Shown: positions 16,682 to 26,117 of the stretch, piece by piece
Position numbering within the stretch: the stretch's first letter is position 1
Layout of the letters: each line of letters opens with the position of its first letter
Source: Plantibacter sp. ME-Dv--P-122b
Lineage (GTDB): Bacteria; Actinomycetota; Actinomycetes; Actinomycetales; Microbacteriaceae
DNA: 64,000 nucleotides
NCBI RefSeq assembly: GCF_030209375.1
Contig: NZ_JARVSC010000009.1
Location: 248,001-312,000 of the forward strand
Reading direction: 5' to 3'
The notes under the pieces: model-generated
Database searches by the model: none
What the model saw: only the letters and a program-made list of their open reading frames with translations
What the model was told of the DNA's origin: nothing
Translations under genes and position numbers: made by a program

Positions 16682-19600
16682 ATGACCGACACTCTTGCAT
16701 CGACGCAGCAGCTCGACCGCGACGCCCTCGCCACCGAGGCCATCGCCCTCGTCCGCCGCTGGCTCCAGACGGCCTCGACGATCCCCGCCGACGCCTCCGC
16801 GCAGCAGCTCGCCGGTGTGCTGAAGGACCCGACCGGCCTCGAGTTCACGGTCGGCTTCGTCGACGGCGTCGTGCGTCCGGAGGACCTCCGCGTCGCGGCC
16901 CGCACCCTGCAGACGATCGCTCCGAAGGTGCCCGCGTTCCTCCCCTGGTACTTGAAGGCGGCCGTCCGCTGCGGCGGTGCGTTCGCCCCGATCCTGCCCG
17001 GCGTCGTCATCCCGATCTCCCGCAAGGTGCTCCGCAACATGGTCGGTCATCTCGTCGTCGACGCCACCGACAAGAAGCTCGGTCCCGCCATCGCGAAGAT
17101 CAAGACGCCCGGCACCCGGCTCAACGTCAACCTGCTCGGCGAGGCCGTCCTCGGTACGGGTGAAGCCGCGCGTCGTCTCGAGGGCACGCACAAGCTGCTC
17201 GCGCGCCCCGACGTCGACTACGTGTCGATCAAGGTGTCGTCGACGGTCAGCCCGCACTCGGTGTGGGCGTTCGACGAAGCGGTCGAGCACGTCGTCACGA
17301 GCCTCACCCCGCTGTTCGAGCGTGCCGCCAAAGCCACACCTGCGAAGTTCATCAACCTCGACATGGAGGAGTACAAGGACCTCGACCTCACCATCGCGGT
17401 CTTCACCAAGCTCCTCGACCTCCCGCAGTTCCACGACCTCGAGGCCGGCATCGTCCTGCAGGCCTACCTGCCCGATGCCCTCTCCGCGATGATCCGTCTC
17501 CAGGAGTGGTCGGCCGGTCGTCGTGCCGCGGGCGGCGCCGGCATCAAGGTGCGCATCGTCAAGGGCGCCAACCTCCCCATGGAGCAGGTCGAGTCGTCCC
17601 TCCACGACTGGCCGCTCGCCACCTGGTCCACCAAGCAGGATTCCGACACCAACTACAAGCGCGTCGTCGAGTACGCCCTGCACCCCGACCGCATCGACAA
17701 CGTGCGCATCGGTGTCGCCGGCCACAACCTCTTCGACATCGCCTTCGCCTGGCTGCTCGCCAAGCAGCGGGGCGTCGAGCGTGGCGTCGAGTTCGAGATG
17801 CTGCTCGGCATGGCCCAGGGGCAGGCCGAGGCTGTGAAGCGCGACGTCGGCGAGCTCCTGCTCTACACGCCGGTCGTGCACCCGCAGGAGTTCGACGTCG
17901 CCATCGCGTACCTCATCCGTCGCCTGGAGGAGGGTGCGAGCCAGGACAACTTCATGTCCGCCGTGTTCGAGCTGAGCGAGAACGAGACCCTCTTCGCCCG
18001 TGAGGAGCAGCGGTTCCTCGCGTCGCTCGCGGAGCTGGACACCACCGTCCCCGCGCCGAACCGGCAGCAGGACCGCACGAAGCCCGCCGAGGCCTCCCCG
18101 GTCGACGCGTTCGAGAACACCCCCGACACCGACCCCTCGCTCCCGGCGAACCGGGTGTGGGGACGCGACATCCTCACCCGCGTCACCGAGTCGCGGCTCG
18201 GGAACGACACCGTCGCCGCGTCCATCCTCGACAGCATCGAAGCCCTCGACGCCGTCATCGACGGAGCGACCGCAGCGGGTGCCTCGTGGGGCTCGCTCTC
18301 CGGCGCCGAGCGCGCGGTCATCCTGCACCGCGCCGGCGACGTCCTCGAGCAGCGTCGTGCCGACCTCATGGAGGTCATGGCCTCCGAGACCGGCAAGACC
18401 CTCGACCAGTCCGACCCCGAGGTGTCCGAGGCGATCGACTTCGCCCACTACTACGCCGAGCGCGCCCGCGAGCTCGACCACGTGGACGGCGCGACCTTCA
18501 CCCCCGCGAAGCTCACCGTCGTCACCCCGCCGTGGAACTTCCCCGTCGCCATCCCCGCCGGCTCGACCCTCGCGGCGCTCGCCGCCGGCTCGCCCGTCAT
18601 CATCAAGCCCGCCCGTCAGGCCCGCCGCAGCGGTGCCGTCATGATCGAGGCGCTGTGGGAGGCCGGCGTGCCGCGCGAGGTGCTCCGCTTCGCGCAGCTG
18701 GCCGACAACTCGCTCGGTGAGCGCCTGATCGCCCACCCCGCGGTGGAGCGCGTCATCCTCACCGGTGGCTACGAGACCGCGGAGCTGTTCCGCTCCTTCC
18801 GGCCCGAGCTGCCGCTCCTCGCCGAGACGTCCGGCAAGAACGCGATCATCGTCACGCCGAGCGCCGACCTCGACCTCGCGGTGAAGGACGTCGTCGCATC
18901 GGCCTTCGGTCACGCCGGCCAGAAGTGCTCGGCCGCGTCGCTCGTGATCCTCGTCGGGTCGGTCGCGTCCTCGCGCCGCTTCCGTCACCAGCTCGTCGAC
19001 GCCGTCACGTCGCTCAAGGTCGGCTACCCGGTCGACCCGACCACGCAGATGGGTCCGATCATCGAGCCGGCGAAGGGCAAGCTGCTCGGTGGCCTGACGA
19101 CGCTCGGCTCCGGTGAGTCGTGGCTCGTCGAGCCGAAGCAGCTCGACGACAGCGGCAAGCTGTGGAGCCCCGGCGTGCGTGCCGGTGTCGCCCGCGGCTC
19201 CGAGTACCACCTGACCGAGTACTTCGGCCCGATCCTCGGTGTCATGACGGCCGAGACCCTCGAGGAGGCCATCGCCATCCAGAACGAGATCGACTACGGC
19301 CTCACCGCCGGCCTGCACTCGCTGAACCCGGCCGAGCTGCGCCTCTGGCTCGACGGCATCCAGGCCGGCAACCTGTACGTGAACCGCGGCATCACCGGCG
19401 CGATCGTGCAGCGTCAGCCGTTCGGAGGTTGGAAGAAGTCCGCGGTCGGTGCGGGGACGAAGGCCGGTGGGCCGAACTACCTCATCGGCCTCGGCTCGTG
19501 GTCGAGCGCCGAGAGCACGGCTGAGCGCACCGTCGGTCGGTCGGCGGAGCGCCGTGGCCCGAAGCCTGCTGTCGCCTCGTTGCTGCGTGCCGCTGACGCG

Positions 19601-20155
19601 GTGCTCACCGCCGACGAGTTCGCGTTCCTGCGCCGGTCGGTCGCGAGTGACGCAGCCGCGTGGGCGGACGAGTTCGGGGTCGCGAAGGACGTCTCGAAGC
19701 TGACCGCCGAGCGCAACGTGTTCCGGTACGTGCCGCGTGAGGTGCACGTGCGTCTCGTCGACGGCGGTTCGGTCGCGGAACTCCTCCGCGTCGTCGCCGC
19801 CGGTGCGACCGCGGGCGCGACCGTGCACGTGTCCTCCGCCGTCGCGTTGCCCCCGAAGCTCGTCCCCGCCGTCGAGGCCATCGCCGGTGGGATCACCGTC
19901 GAGAGCGAGGACCGCTGGTACGTGACCGCCGCCTCGCTCGTCGGGACGAAAGCCGGCGCACGCGTCCGGATCATCGGTGGGACGACCGAGGGTGTCGCCC
20001 ACGCGACCTCCGGCAGCCCCGACGTCGCGATCTACGCGGGCGACGTCACCGAGGCCGGCCGCATCGAGCTGCTGCCGTTCCTCCAGGAGCAGGCGGTCTC
20101 GATCACGGCGCACCGCTTCGGCACGCCGAACCACCTCTCGGACGACCTCATCTGA
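16682..20155 (+). CDS. putA: Bifunctional proline dehydrogenase/glutamate semialdehyde dehydrogenase
   Basis: PutA oxidises proline to glutamate in two steps: an FAD-dependent proline dehydrogenase, then an NAD-dependent aldehyde dehydrogenase acting on the channelled intermediate. The PRODH barrel spans about residues 60-450, with the signature YLIRRLEEGASQDN near its end. The ALDH domain spans about 490-990, with Glu715 (AETSGKN) and Cys749 (GQKCSAA). A further 150-residue C-terminal domain follows and may cap the tunnel. At 1157 residues it is mid-sized for PutA, and there is no N-terminal RHH DNA-binding domain, so control must come from elsewhere, most likely the divergent LysR protein. 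Confidence 0.93.
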   Translation: MTDTLASTQQLDRDALATEAIALVRRWLQTASTIPADASAQQLAGVLKDPTGLEFTVGFVDGVVRPEDLRVAARTLQTIAPKVPAFLPWYLKAAVRCGGAFAPILPGVVIPISRKVLRNMVGHLVVDATDKKLGPAIAKIKTPGTRLNVNLLGEAVLGTGEAARRLEGTHKLLARPDVDYVSIKVSSTVSPHSVWAFDEAVEHVVTSLTPLFERAAKATPAKFINLDMEEYKDLDLTIAVFTKLLDLPQFHDLEAGIVLQAYLPDALSAMIRLQEWSAGRRAAGGAGIKVRIVKGANLPMEQVESSLHDWPLATWSTKQDSDTNYKRVVEYALHPDRIDNVRIGVAGHNLFDIAFAWLLAKQRGVERGVEFEMLLGMAQGQAEAVKRDVGELLLYTPVVHPQEFDVAIAYLIRRLEEGASQDNFMSAVFELSENETLFAREEQRFLASLAELDTTVPAPNRQQDRTKPAEASPVDAFENTPDTDPSLPANRVWGRDILTRVTESRLGNDTVAASILDSIEALDAVIDGATAAGASWGSLSGAERAVILHRAGDVLEQRRADLMEVMASETGKTLDQSDPEVSEAIDFAHYYAERARELDHVDGATFTPAKLTVVTPPWNFPVAIPAGSTLAALAAGSPVIIKPARQARRSGAVMIEALWEAGVPREVLRFAQLADNSLGERLIAHPAVERVILTGGYETAELFRSFRPELPLLAETSGKNAIIVTPSADLDLAVKDVVASAFGHAGQKCSAASLVILVGSVASSRRFRHQLVDAVTSLKVGYPVDPTTQMGPIIEPAKGKLLGGLTTLGSGESWLVEPKQLDDSGKLWSPGVRAGVARGSEYHLTEYFGPILGVMTAETLEEAIAIQNEIDYGLTAGLHSLNPAELRLWLDGIQAGNLYVNRGITGAIVQRQPFGGWKKSAVGAGTKAGGPNYLIGLGSWSSAESTAERTVGRSAERRGPKPAVASLLRAADAVLTADEFAFLRRSVASDAAAWADEFGVAKDVSKLTAERNVFRYVPREVHVRLVDGGSVAELLRVVAAGATAGATVHVSSAVALPPKLVPAVEAIAGGITVESEDRWYVTAASLVGTKAGARVRIIGGTTEGVAHATSGSPDVAIYAGDVTEAGRIELLPFLQEQAVSITAHRFGTPNHLSDDLI

Positions 20156-20170
20156 CCCGACCCCGCTCGG

Positions 20171-20255
20171 TTCGCAACTCAGGAACGCCCCGGCGTGTCA
20201 TCCCGACACGCCGGGGCGTTCTGCGCGACGCGCCGTCGTCCTCCTGAGTTGTGAA
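20171..20255. repeat. Palindromic intergenic element, copy 2
   Basis: The outer arms TTCGCAACTCAGGA (20171-20184) and TCCTGAGTTGTGAA (20242-20255) match at 13 of 14 positions. Nested inside is a perfect 16-bp stem, 20184-20199 against 20205-20220, with loop ATCCC, built around CGGCGTGTC. It sits 15 bases after the putA stop and could terminate putA transcription, although no U-tract follows. Copies 1 and 3 share the outer and inner boxes. Confidence 0.72.
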
Positions 20256-20325
20256 CCTGTCTCAGGAGGGCTGCGGCGTGTCGGGTGGGTGCGGGGGTGA
20301 CGCGCCGGGGGCGTCCTGAGACAGG
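20256..20325. repeat. Palindromic intergenic element, copy 3
   Basis: Perfect 12-bp arms CCTGTCTCAGGA (20256-20267) and TCCTGAGACAGG (20314-20325) enclose CGGCGTGTC (20274-20282) and GACGCGCC (20299-20306). It abuts copy 2 directly. Its arm differs from copies 1 and 2 outside the CTCAGGA core, so it is a divergent member of the same family. Confidence 0.65.
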
Positions 20326-20360
20326 GACAGAGCGAGGGGGTCGGGCGAAGTGAGCTGAGG

Positions 20361-21365
<1,005 letters not shown>

Positions 21366-21462
21366 GGTCTGCGCTTTCATCATCGAATCGTCGTGGTGCC
21401 GGGAGCAAGCGTACCGTGATCGTTCACGGCCGAACCGGTGCGGCGTCGAGTAGCGTGAGCAC

Positions 21463-21930
21463 GTGTCGACCACCCCGCTTTCCTCACCGGAACAACCCGT
21501 CTACCACCCGCGCTCCGGGTGCGGTGTCGCGATCGTCCGCGGCGGTCGGATACTCCTCCTCGAGCGCCTCCGCGAACCCGAGGCGGGCTCCTGGGGCATC
21601 CCCGGCGGGAAGGTCGACTGGATGGAACGCCTCGAGGACGCCGTCCGTCGCGAGGCATTGGAGGAGACCGGGCTCGAGCTCGGACCGATCGAGCTGTTGT
21701 GCGTCGTCGACCATTTCGAGGAGGCACTGCACCAGCACTGGATCTCGCCGGTGTACCTCGCGGAGGGCGCCGTCGGCGAACCTGAACTCCGAGAGCCGGA
21801 GAAGCACGGCGGTCTCCGGTGGTTCCCGTTCGACGCGTTGCCGGAACGGGTGACCCTGTCGACGGTGGCGGCGGTCGAAGCGATCGCGCGGTCTCGCGGA
21901 CCCAGGCGCCCGGACGACGCCGACTCGTAG
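21463..21930 (+). CDS. Nudix hydrolase
   Basis: A small Nudix hydrolase of 155 residues. The full Nudix box is present: GGKVDWMERLEDAVRREALE followed by ETGL. The domain begins at about residue 15 and the length is typical of MutT/ADP-ribose-type enzymes. The phrase GSWGIPGGKVDW is close to the CTP pyrophosphohydrolase and 8-oxo-dGTPase groups, but the substrate cannot be fixed. The GTG start at 21463 lies 6 nt after a TAGCGT box with no ribosome site, so a leaderless transcript is likely. A membrane protein gene follows 10 bases later and has its own -10-like box. Confidence 0.87.
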   Translation: MSTTPLSSPEQPVYHPRSGCGVAIVRGGRILLLERLREPEAGSWGIPGGKVDWMERLEDAVRREALEETGLELGPIELLCVVDHFEEALHQHWISPVYLAEGAVGEPELREPEKHGGLRWFPFDALPERVTLSTVAAVEAIARSRGPRRPDDADS

Positions 21931-21940
21931 ACTCGGGCGC

Positions 21941-23041
21941 GTGACCGATCACCCGTCGTCCGACGCCCGCAACGACTTCGTCACCTTCGACGCGCTCCGG
22001 GCGGAGGCCGTCGAGCAGCCGGTCCGACGCGGCAGCGGCGCCTGGGGGTTCTTCGGCACGGTGGCGATCGTGATCGGCGCCCTGTTGATCCCGGTCGCCC
22101 TCGTCAGCACCTGGGCGGACACGATGCTCCGCGACACCGACACGTTCGTGAACACACTCGCCCCGCTCGCCACGGACCCCGCCGTCCAGGCATTCGTGGG
22201 GGACCAGGCGCTCGCCGCGCTGGAGAGTCAGGTCGACCTCGATGCGGCGGCTGCAGCACCGGCCGACCTCGCGGCGACCCTCTCGCTCCCGCCGGCGATC
22301 TCGGAGGTGCTGGGCGCGATCGGTGGCGACACCGCGGACGCGCTTCGGGAGGTCCTGCGTCGGAACATCGCCGAGTTCGCGGCCTCGCCGGCGTTCGCGA
22401 CCGCCTGGGCCGAGGCCCTCCGCGTCACGCATGAGCAGCTTGTCGCGGGCGTCTCCGGTTCCCAGGGCGCCGTCATCGACGTCTCGGCCGAACAGGGCCT
22501 GGGCGTGCAGTTGGGACCGATCGTCTCCGCGACCCGCACATGGCTGGTCGACGCTGGGTTCGGTTTCGCGGCACTCATCCCGGACGTCGACCGCGTGGTC
22601 GACGTCGTCCCGGCGTCGCAGGTCGCGCCGGTGCTCGGTGTGATCCAGGTGATCGAGACGGCGGCCGGTTGGTCGTCCTGGCTCGCGATCGGGCTCCTCG
22701 CCCTCGGGGTGGTCCTGCTCTGGCTGGGGCGCCGCAACCCGAGCCGGACGGTCGCCGGAGCCGCGATCGGCGTCCTGCTCGCGGCGGGTCTGACACTCAT
22801 CCTGCTCGGCGCTGCTCGGCTCGCCCTCGTGGTCGCGGTGTCGGTCGCGATCCCCGGCGGCGTCGGGGACGCGGCGGCCTCGCTGCTGCTGGGCCCGCCC
22901 ACCGATGCAGCGTGGTCCGTGCTCTGGGTGTCGCTCGCCGTAGCGGTACTCGCCTTCGTCAGCGCCGCGGTGCGGCTCCCCGAGCGCATCGCGGCGGGCG
23001 TCCGGGCGGCGCGGCGTCCGTTGTCGGGTACGAACGCCTAG
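21941..23041 (+). CDS. Integral membrane protein of unknown function
   Basis: A 366-residue membrane protein without a family I can name. One helix at about 35-58 is followed by a roughly 180-residue Ala/Asp-rich region, probably outside the membrane. Three further helices then cover about 245-265, 275-305 and 325-345. This layout resembles actinobacterial proteins annotated only as hypothetical membrane proteins. The GTG at 21941 lies 7 nt after TAGACT (21928-21933). Its stop codon overlaps the stop of the convergent acyltransferase gene in the shared bases CTAG (23038-23041). No function is proposed. Confidence 0.7.
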   Translation: MTDHPSSDARNDFVTFDALRAEAVEQPVRRGSGAWGFFGTVAIVIGALLIPVALVSTWADTMLRDTDTFVNTLAPLATDPAVQAFVGDQALAALESQVDLDAAAAAPADLAATLSLPPAISEVLGAIGGDTADALREVLRRNIAEFAASPAFATAWAEALRVTHEQLVAGVSGSQGAVIDVSAEQGLGVQLGPIVSATRTWLVDAGFGFAALIPDVDRVVDVVPASQVAPVLGVIQVIETAAGWSSWLAIGLLALGVVLLWLGRRNPSRTVAGAAIGVLLAAGLTLILLGAARLALVVAVSVAIPGGVGDAAASLLLGPPTDAAWSVLWVSLAVAVLAFVSAAVRLPERIAAGVRAARRPLSGTNA

Positions 23042-24195
23042 GCGCCGGCGGCCGATCCGTCGGCAGGGACGACCCGGCTCGTCCGCGGCGCGGCGAGTCT
23101 CCGATGCCACGGCACCTCCACGAGCGTGTGAAGTAGCCAGGAGGCGGCGAGGATCGAGCCGAACCAGGCCAGCAGGATCGGGGCCCGGAGGAGGAGTGGC
23201 ATGCCGTCGACGGCGCTCGGCGTGATCGCCTTCGCCAGCAGGATGAGCACGAAGACGTGCACGAGATATGTGCAGAACGAGAGCTGCCCCAGGATGCGCG
23301 CCGGGCGACAGCGCAACACCGCGGTGGAACGCGGACTCGCGACCGCGAGGCCTCCGACGATGATCCCTGCGAAGGTGATCGCAGCCCACGCCCGTGGTGC
23401 TCCGGGTTCGAGTGCGATCGCCGCCACCACGAGACCGACGGCGCCTCCCGCCGCGACCCATGCCGCTCGTCGGGTGACCGGGAGGGCTGCCGTCCACTCC
23501 GCCACACAGCTGCCGAGCACGAAACAGCACAGCACCCTGAGCGCCGGGGGCGCCATGCCGTTCATCGCCGACGGGGCGATGGCGGCGGCGATCGTCGTCG
23601 AGGAGATGAGCGCGACAGCGAGGACGATCGCCGGGACCGGGCCGCGCATCCGCCCGCGGAGGGCGAGGGCGAACACCGGGAACAGGATGAACGCGAGGAA
23701 CTGGGCCGACAGCGACCAGGCGGGTGGATTCCACCAGAGTGCGTCGCCGAACCACGCGCGGGTGAGGGTGAGCTCGGTGAGGAGGCCGATGGGCGGGAAC
23801 GCCCCGTCTTCCGCCTGGACGCCGGCCATCGCCCCGCCGACACAGAGCAACACGAAGGCGAGGAGCACGGCCACGTGTGCCGGGTAGAGGCGCGCCACGC
23901 GGTTCCGGAGGTAGCGACCGTAGGCGGGCCAGGTCCAGCGCCGATCCAGGTAGGCCCGGGCGATCGTGTACCCGCTCAGGACGAAGAAGACGTCCACGGC
24001 GAGCCCGGTGTGGGCCATCGGCGCGAGCCACGAGAGTTCGGGGAGCACGGAGAACAGCCAGTCCGCGGAGTGTGAGAACACCACCCACCAGGCGGCGATG
24101 GCACGGGCGCCGGCGAAGGCGGTGTGATCGACGCGGGGTGTCGGTCGGCGGGTGTGTCGCGGGTCTCCGGTCGCGCGGTTCTCCGGTGACGGCAT
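23038..24195 (-). CDS. Acyltransferase family 3 membrane protein (OafA/YrhL-like)
   Basis: A membrane O-acyltransferase of about 385 residues with ten hydrophobic segments. The family's key His is in VVFSHSADW near residue 40, and FFVLSGYTIARAY is characteristic. Members add acetyl or similar groups to cell-surface polysaccharide, lipid or peptidoglycan. The ATG at 24195 follows AGGAG; a longer upstream frame has none. It diverges from the beta-helix protein gene at 24285, with which it may share a role in surface glycans, although the genes are not co-transcribed. There is no SGNH domain at the C-terminus. Confidence 0.87.
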   Translation of the reverse strand: MPSPENRATGDPRHTRRPTPRVDHTAFAGARAIAAWWVVFSHSADWLFSVLPELSWLAPMAHTGLAVDVFFVLSGYTIARAYLDRRWTWPAYGRYLRNRVARLYPAHVAVLLAFVLLCVGGAMAGVQAEDGAFPPIGLLTELTLTRAWFGDALWWNPPAWSLSAQFLAFILFPVFALALRGRMRGPVPAIVLAVALISSTTIAAAIAPSAMNGMAPPALRVLCCFVLGSCVAEWTAALPVTRRAAWVAAGGAVGLVVAAIALEPGAPRAWAAITFAGIIVGGLAVASPRSTAVLRCRPARILGQLSFCTYLVHVFVLILLAKAITPSAVDGMPLLLRAPILLAWFGSILAASWLLHTLVEVPWHRRLAAPRTSRVVPADGSAAGA

Positions 24196-24284
24196 GGTGC
24201 TCCTGAATGATCGGACGGCGGTGATCACGCCGGACTTCGACTCTACGATGCTTCTGTGCCTCATGGTTCTGTACTGTGTGGATT

Positions 24285-26054
24285 GTGGACAAGACAGCAT
24301 GGCGCGACGGAACAGCTCGGTGGCGGGGGACCGGACCGGAACCCGAACCGGTCCCGGAACCCGAACCGACGGCCCTCGATCCCGATCTCGAATCCGACCC
24401 CGAGGCCCCGTCGTCACCGCCCGACCCCGACCCCGCGCCGTCGGCGCCGACCGGGAGCGCGGACGCCCAGGCCGCCCCGCCCGTCGAGCTCGTGCTCGAG
24501 GGTCCCGGGATCGACCCGACCGGTGCTTCCGTCAGCACCGCCGCGGTCGTCGCCTGGTTCGCGGCCGTCCCGGCCGGCAGCACCGTGATCGTCCGCGGCG
24601 GCGACGTCATCGCCGTGGACGCGACGATCAGGATCGACCGTCGCGTGCACCTCCGCGGACGAGGGGAGCTGCGGTTCGTCGGAGGTGTGGAGGCGGCACC
24701 CGCGCTGAAGCTCATCGTGGCGGGCAGCTCGGTGACCGGCATCCGGGTCGGTTACGCGGGCCCGACGCCGTCGAGCACGGGTGAGCGCAACACCGGGATC
24801 AGCATCTGGGCGAGCGACGTCCTGATCGACGGCGTCACCGTCGACGGGTTCCAGAACGGCATCGCCGTGCAACCGTCAGGTGAGTTCGAGGGCGTCGTCA
24901 TCTCCGCGTGCCATGTCCTGAACATCGTCGGCTCAGGCGGAGGGCGGGGCTCCACCTCGTCTGCGGGTGAGGATCGCGGCGACGGCATCACCGTGTGGGG
25001 TGCGCGTTCGGCGGTCGTCGGCAACATCGTCTCGGCCGCCCCCGGCACCGACGCACGGGTCGGGATCCACGCCGAGAACCTGCCTGACTTCGCGGTCGAC
25101 CCCGGGTCCTGGGCCGACTCGATGGTCACGATCGAGGGCAACGTCGTCACCGGGCCGTTCCGCCGGTCCATCGCCGTCGAGGGCATGGCCCACACCGTCG
25201 TGACCGGCAACACCGTGTCCGACGCGACCTGGTGGGGTCTCGCCGTCATCGACACCCGATCGGTCGCCCTGGTCGCGAACACGGTGCGCTGGACACGGAC
25301 GGCCGATGACGACCACGGGTCCGCCTGGAGGCCCAAGCGCTGCCCCGTGATGCTCTACCGCGACGCGCAGGGAACCGTGGTCTCGGGGAACCTCATCGAG
25401 ATCCGCGGTGTCGCGGCCGCGGGCATCATGGCTCAGGCCGCACCGCCGCCTCGGGGCTCGGACACCATCATCAGTGCTGTCGACGCGCTCATCACCGACA
25501 ACGTGGTCCGCATCGCAGGCGGCACCTGTCCGATCGGGATCGCGCTCGATCGGACGAGACAACCGGTCGTCTCAGGCAACCGCGTCGCCGTCACGCTCGC
25601 ATCGGGCTCGGTGGGCGGTGTCGTGTCGTACCTCACCGAGGACGCAGTGGTCTCCGGCAACTCCGTCACCGGCGCCGCGACCTCCAACGGGTTCGGGGTG
25701 CTCCACCAGGGTGCCGGCTCGATCGTGGTCACGGGGAACCGCATCGACCGCATCCGCGTCGCGGTCGCCGTGAGCAACTGCACCGGTGGTGCGACCATCA
25801 TCGGCAACACCGCGCGCGAGTGCGAGTACGGCCTCGACACCTTCGGCACGACCGGGCATTCGGTGGTGCAGGGCAACCGCTGGGAGTCGAACAACACGGC
25901 GCACGCGAACGCGCAGCCGAACACGAGCTACCTCTCCACGCGGCACATGGGGCTCGCGCGGCCGTACGGCGGTCGCTCCGGCGACATCCTCATCGGGAAC
26001 GGACGACTGTGGGTGAACGATCAGGGCACCTGGCGGTCGACGACCATCAGCTGA
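24285..26054 (+). CDS. Right-handed parallel beta-helix repeat protein
   Basis: A beta-helix protein of about 590 residues. From about residue 60 it shows repeated coils with the pattern NxVxx, for example SGNRV, VSGNSVTG, TDNVVRI and ITGNRI, over 400 residues. The N-terminus is a Pro/Glu/Asp-rich linker (about 15-60), and no signal peptide or membrane helix is visible. The start is the GTG at 24285, 7 nt after TACTGT; a GTG at 24276 is an alternative. Such folds occur in polysaccharide lyases, epimerases and phage tail spikes. No catalytic residues can be assigned. The neighbouring acyltransferase hints at a surface-glycan context. Confidence 0.78.
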   Translation: MDKTAWRDGTARWRGTGPEPEPVPEPEPTALDPDLESDPEAPSSPPDPDPAPSAPTGSADAQAAPPVELVLEGPGIDPTGASVSTAAVVAWFAAVPAGSTVIVRGGDVIAVDATIRIDRRVHLRGRGELRFVGGVEAAPALKLIVAGSSVTGIRVGYAGPTPSSTGERNTGISIWASDVLIDGVTVDGFQNGIAVQPSGEFEGVVISACHVLNIVGSGGGRGSTSSAGEDRGDGITVWGARSAVVGNIVSAAPGTDARVGIHAENLPDFAVDPGSWADSMVTIEGNVVTGPFRRSIAVEGMAHTVVTGNTVSDATWWGLAVIDTRSVALVANTVRWTRTADDDHGSAWRPKRCPVMLYRDAQGTVVSGNLIEIRGVAAAGIMAQAAPPPRGSDTIISAVDALITDNVVRIAGGTCPIGIALDRTRQPVVSGNRVAVTLASGSVGGVVSYLTEDAVVSGNSVTGAATSNGFGVLHQGAGSIVVTGNRIDRIRVAVAVSNCTGGATIIGNTARECEYGLDTFGTTGHSVVQGNRWESNNTAHANAQPNTSYLSTRHMGLARPYGGRSGDILIGNGRLWVNDQGTWRSTTIS

Positions 26055-26117
26055 CGCGGCGGGCGGGCACTCGCAGATCGAGCGTCCACCCGCCGAGTGG
26101 TCGGTGTCGTCGTCGGA

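Noticed and set aside
16001-20134. A 1377-codon open frame antisense to putA
   Set aside because: PutA on the plus strand has full domain structure and catalytic residues; the antisense translation is low-complexity Arg/Glu/Asp text without motifs.
20171-20325. A tRNA gene or structured RNA
   Set aside because: The stems are long perfect palindromes without a cloverleaf or conserved TPsiC/anticodon pattern, and the same boxes recur at 4628-4713 in intergenic DNA.
24285-26054. Phage tail-spike gene of a prophage
   Set aside because: The beta-helix fold could fit, but no phage structural, integrase or lysis genes lie nearby.
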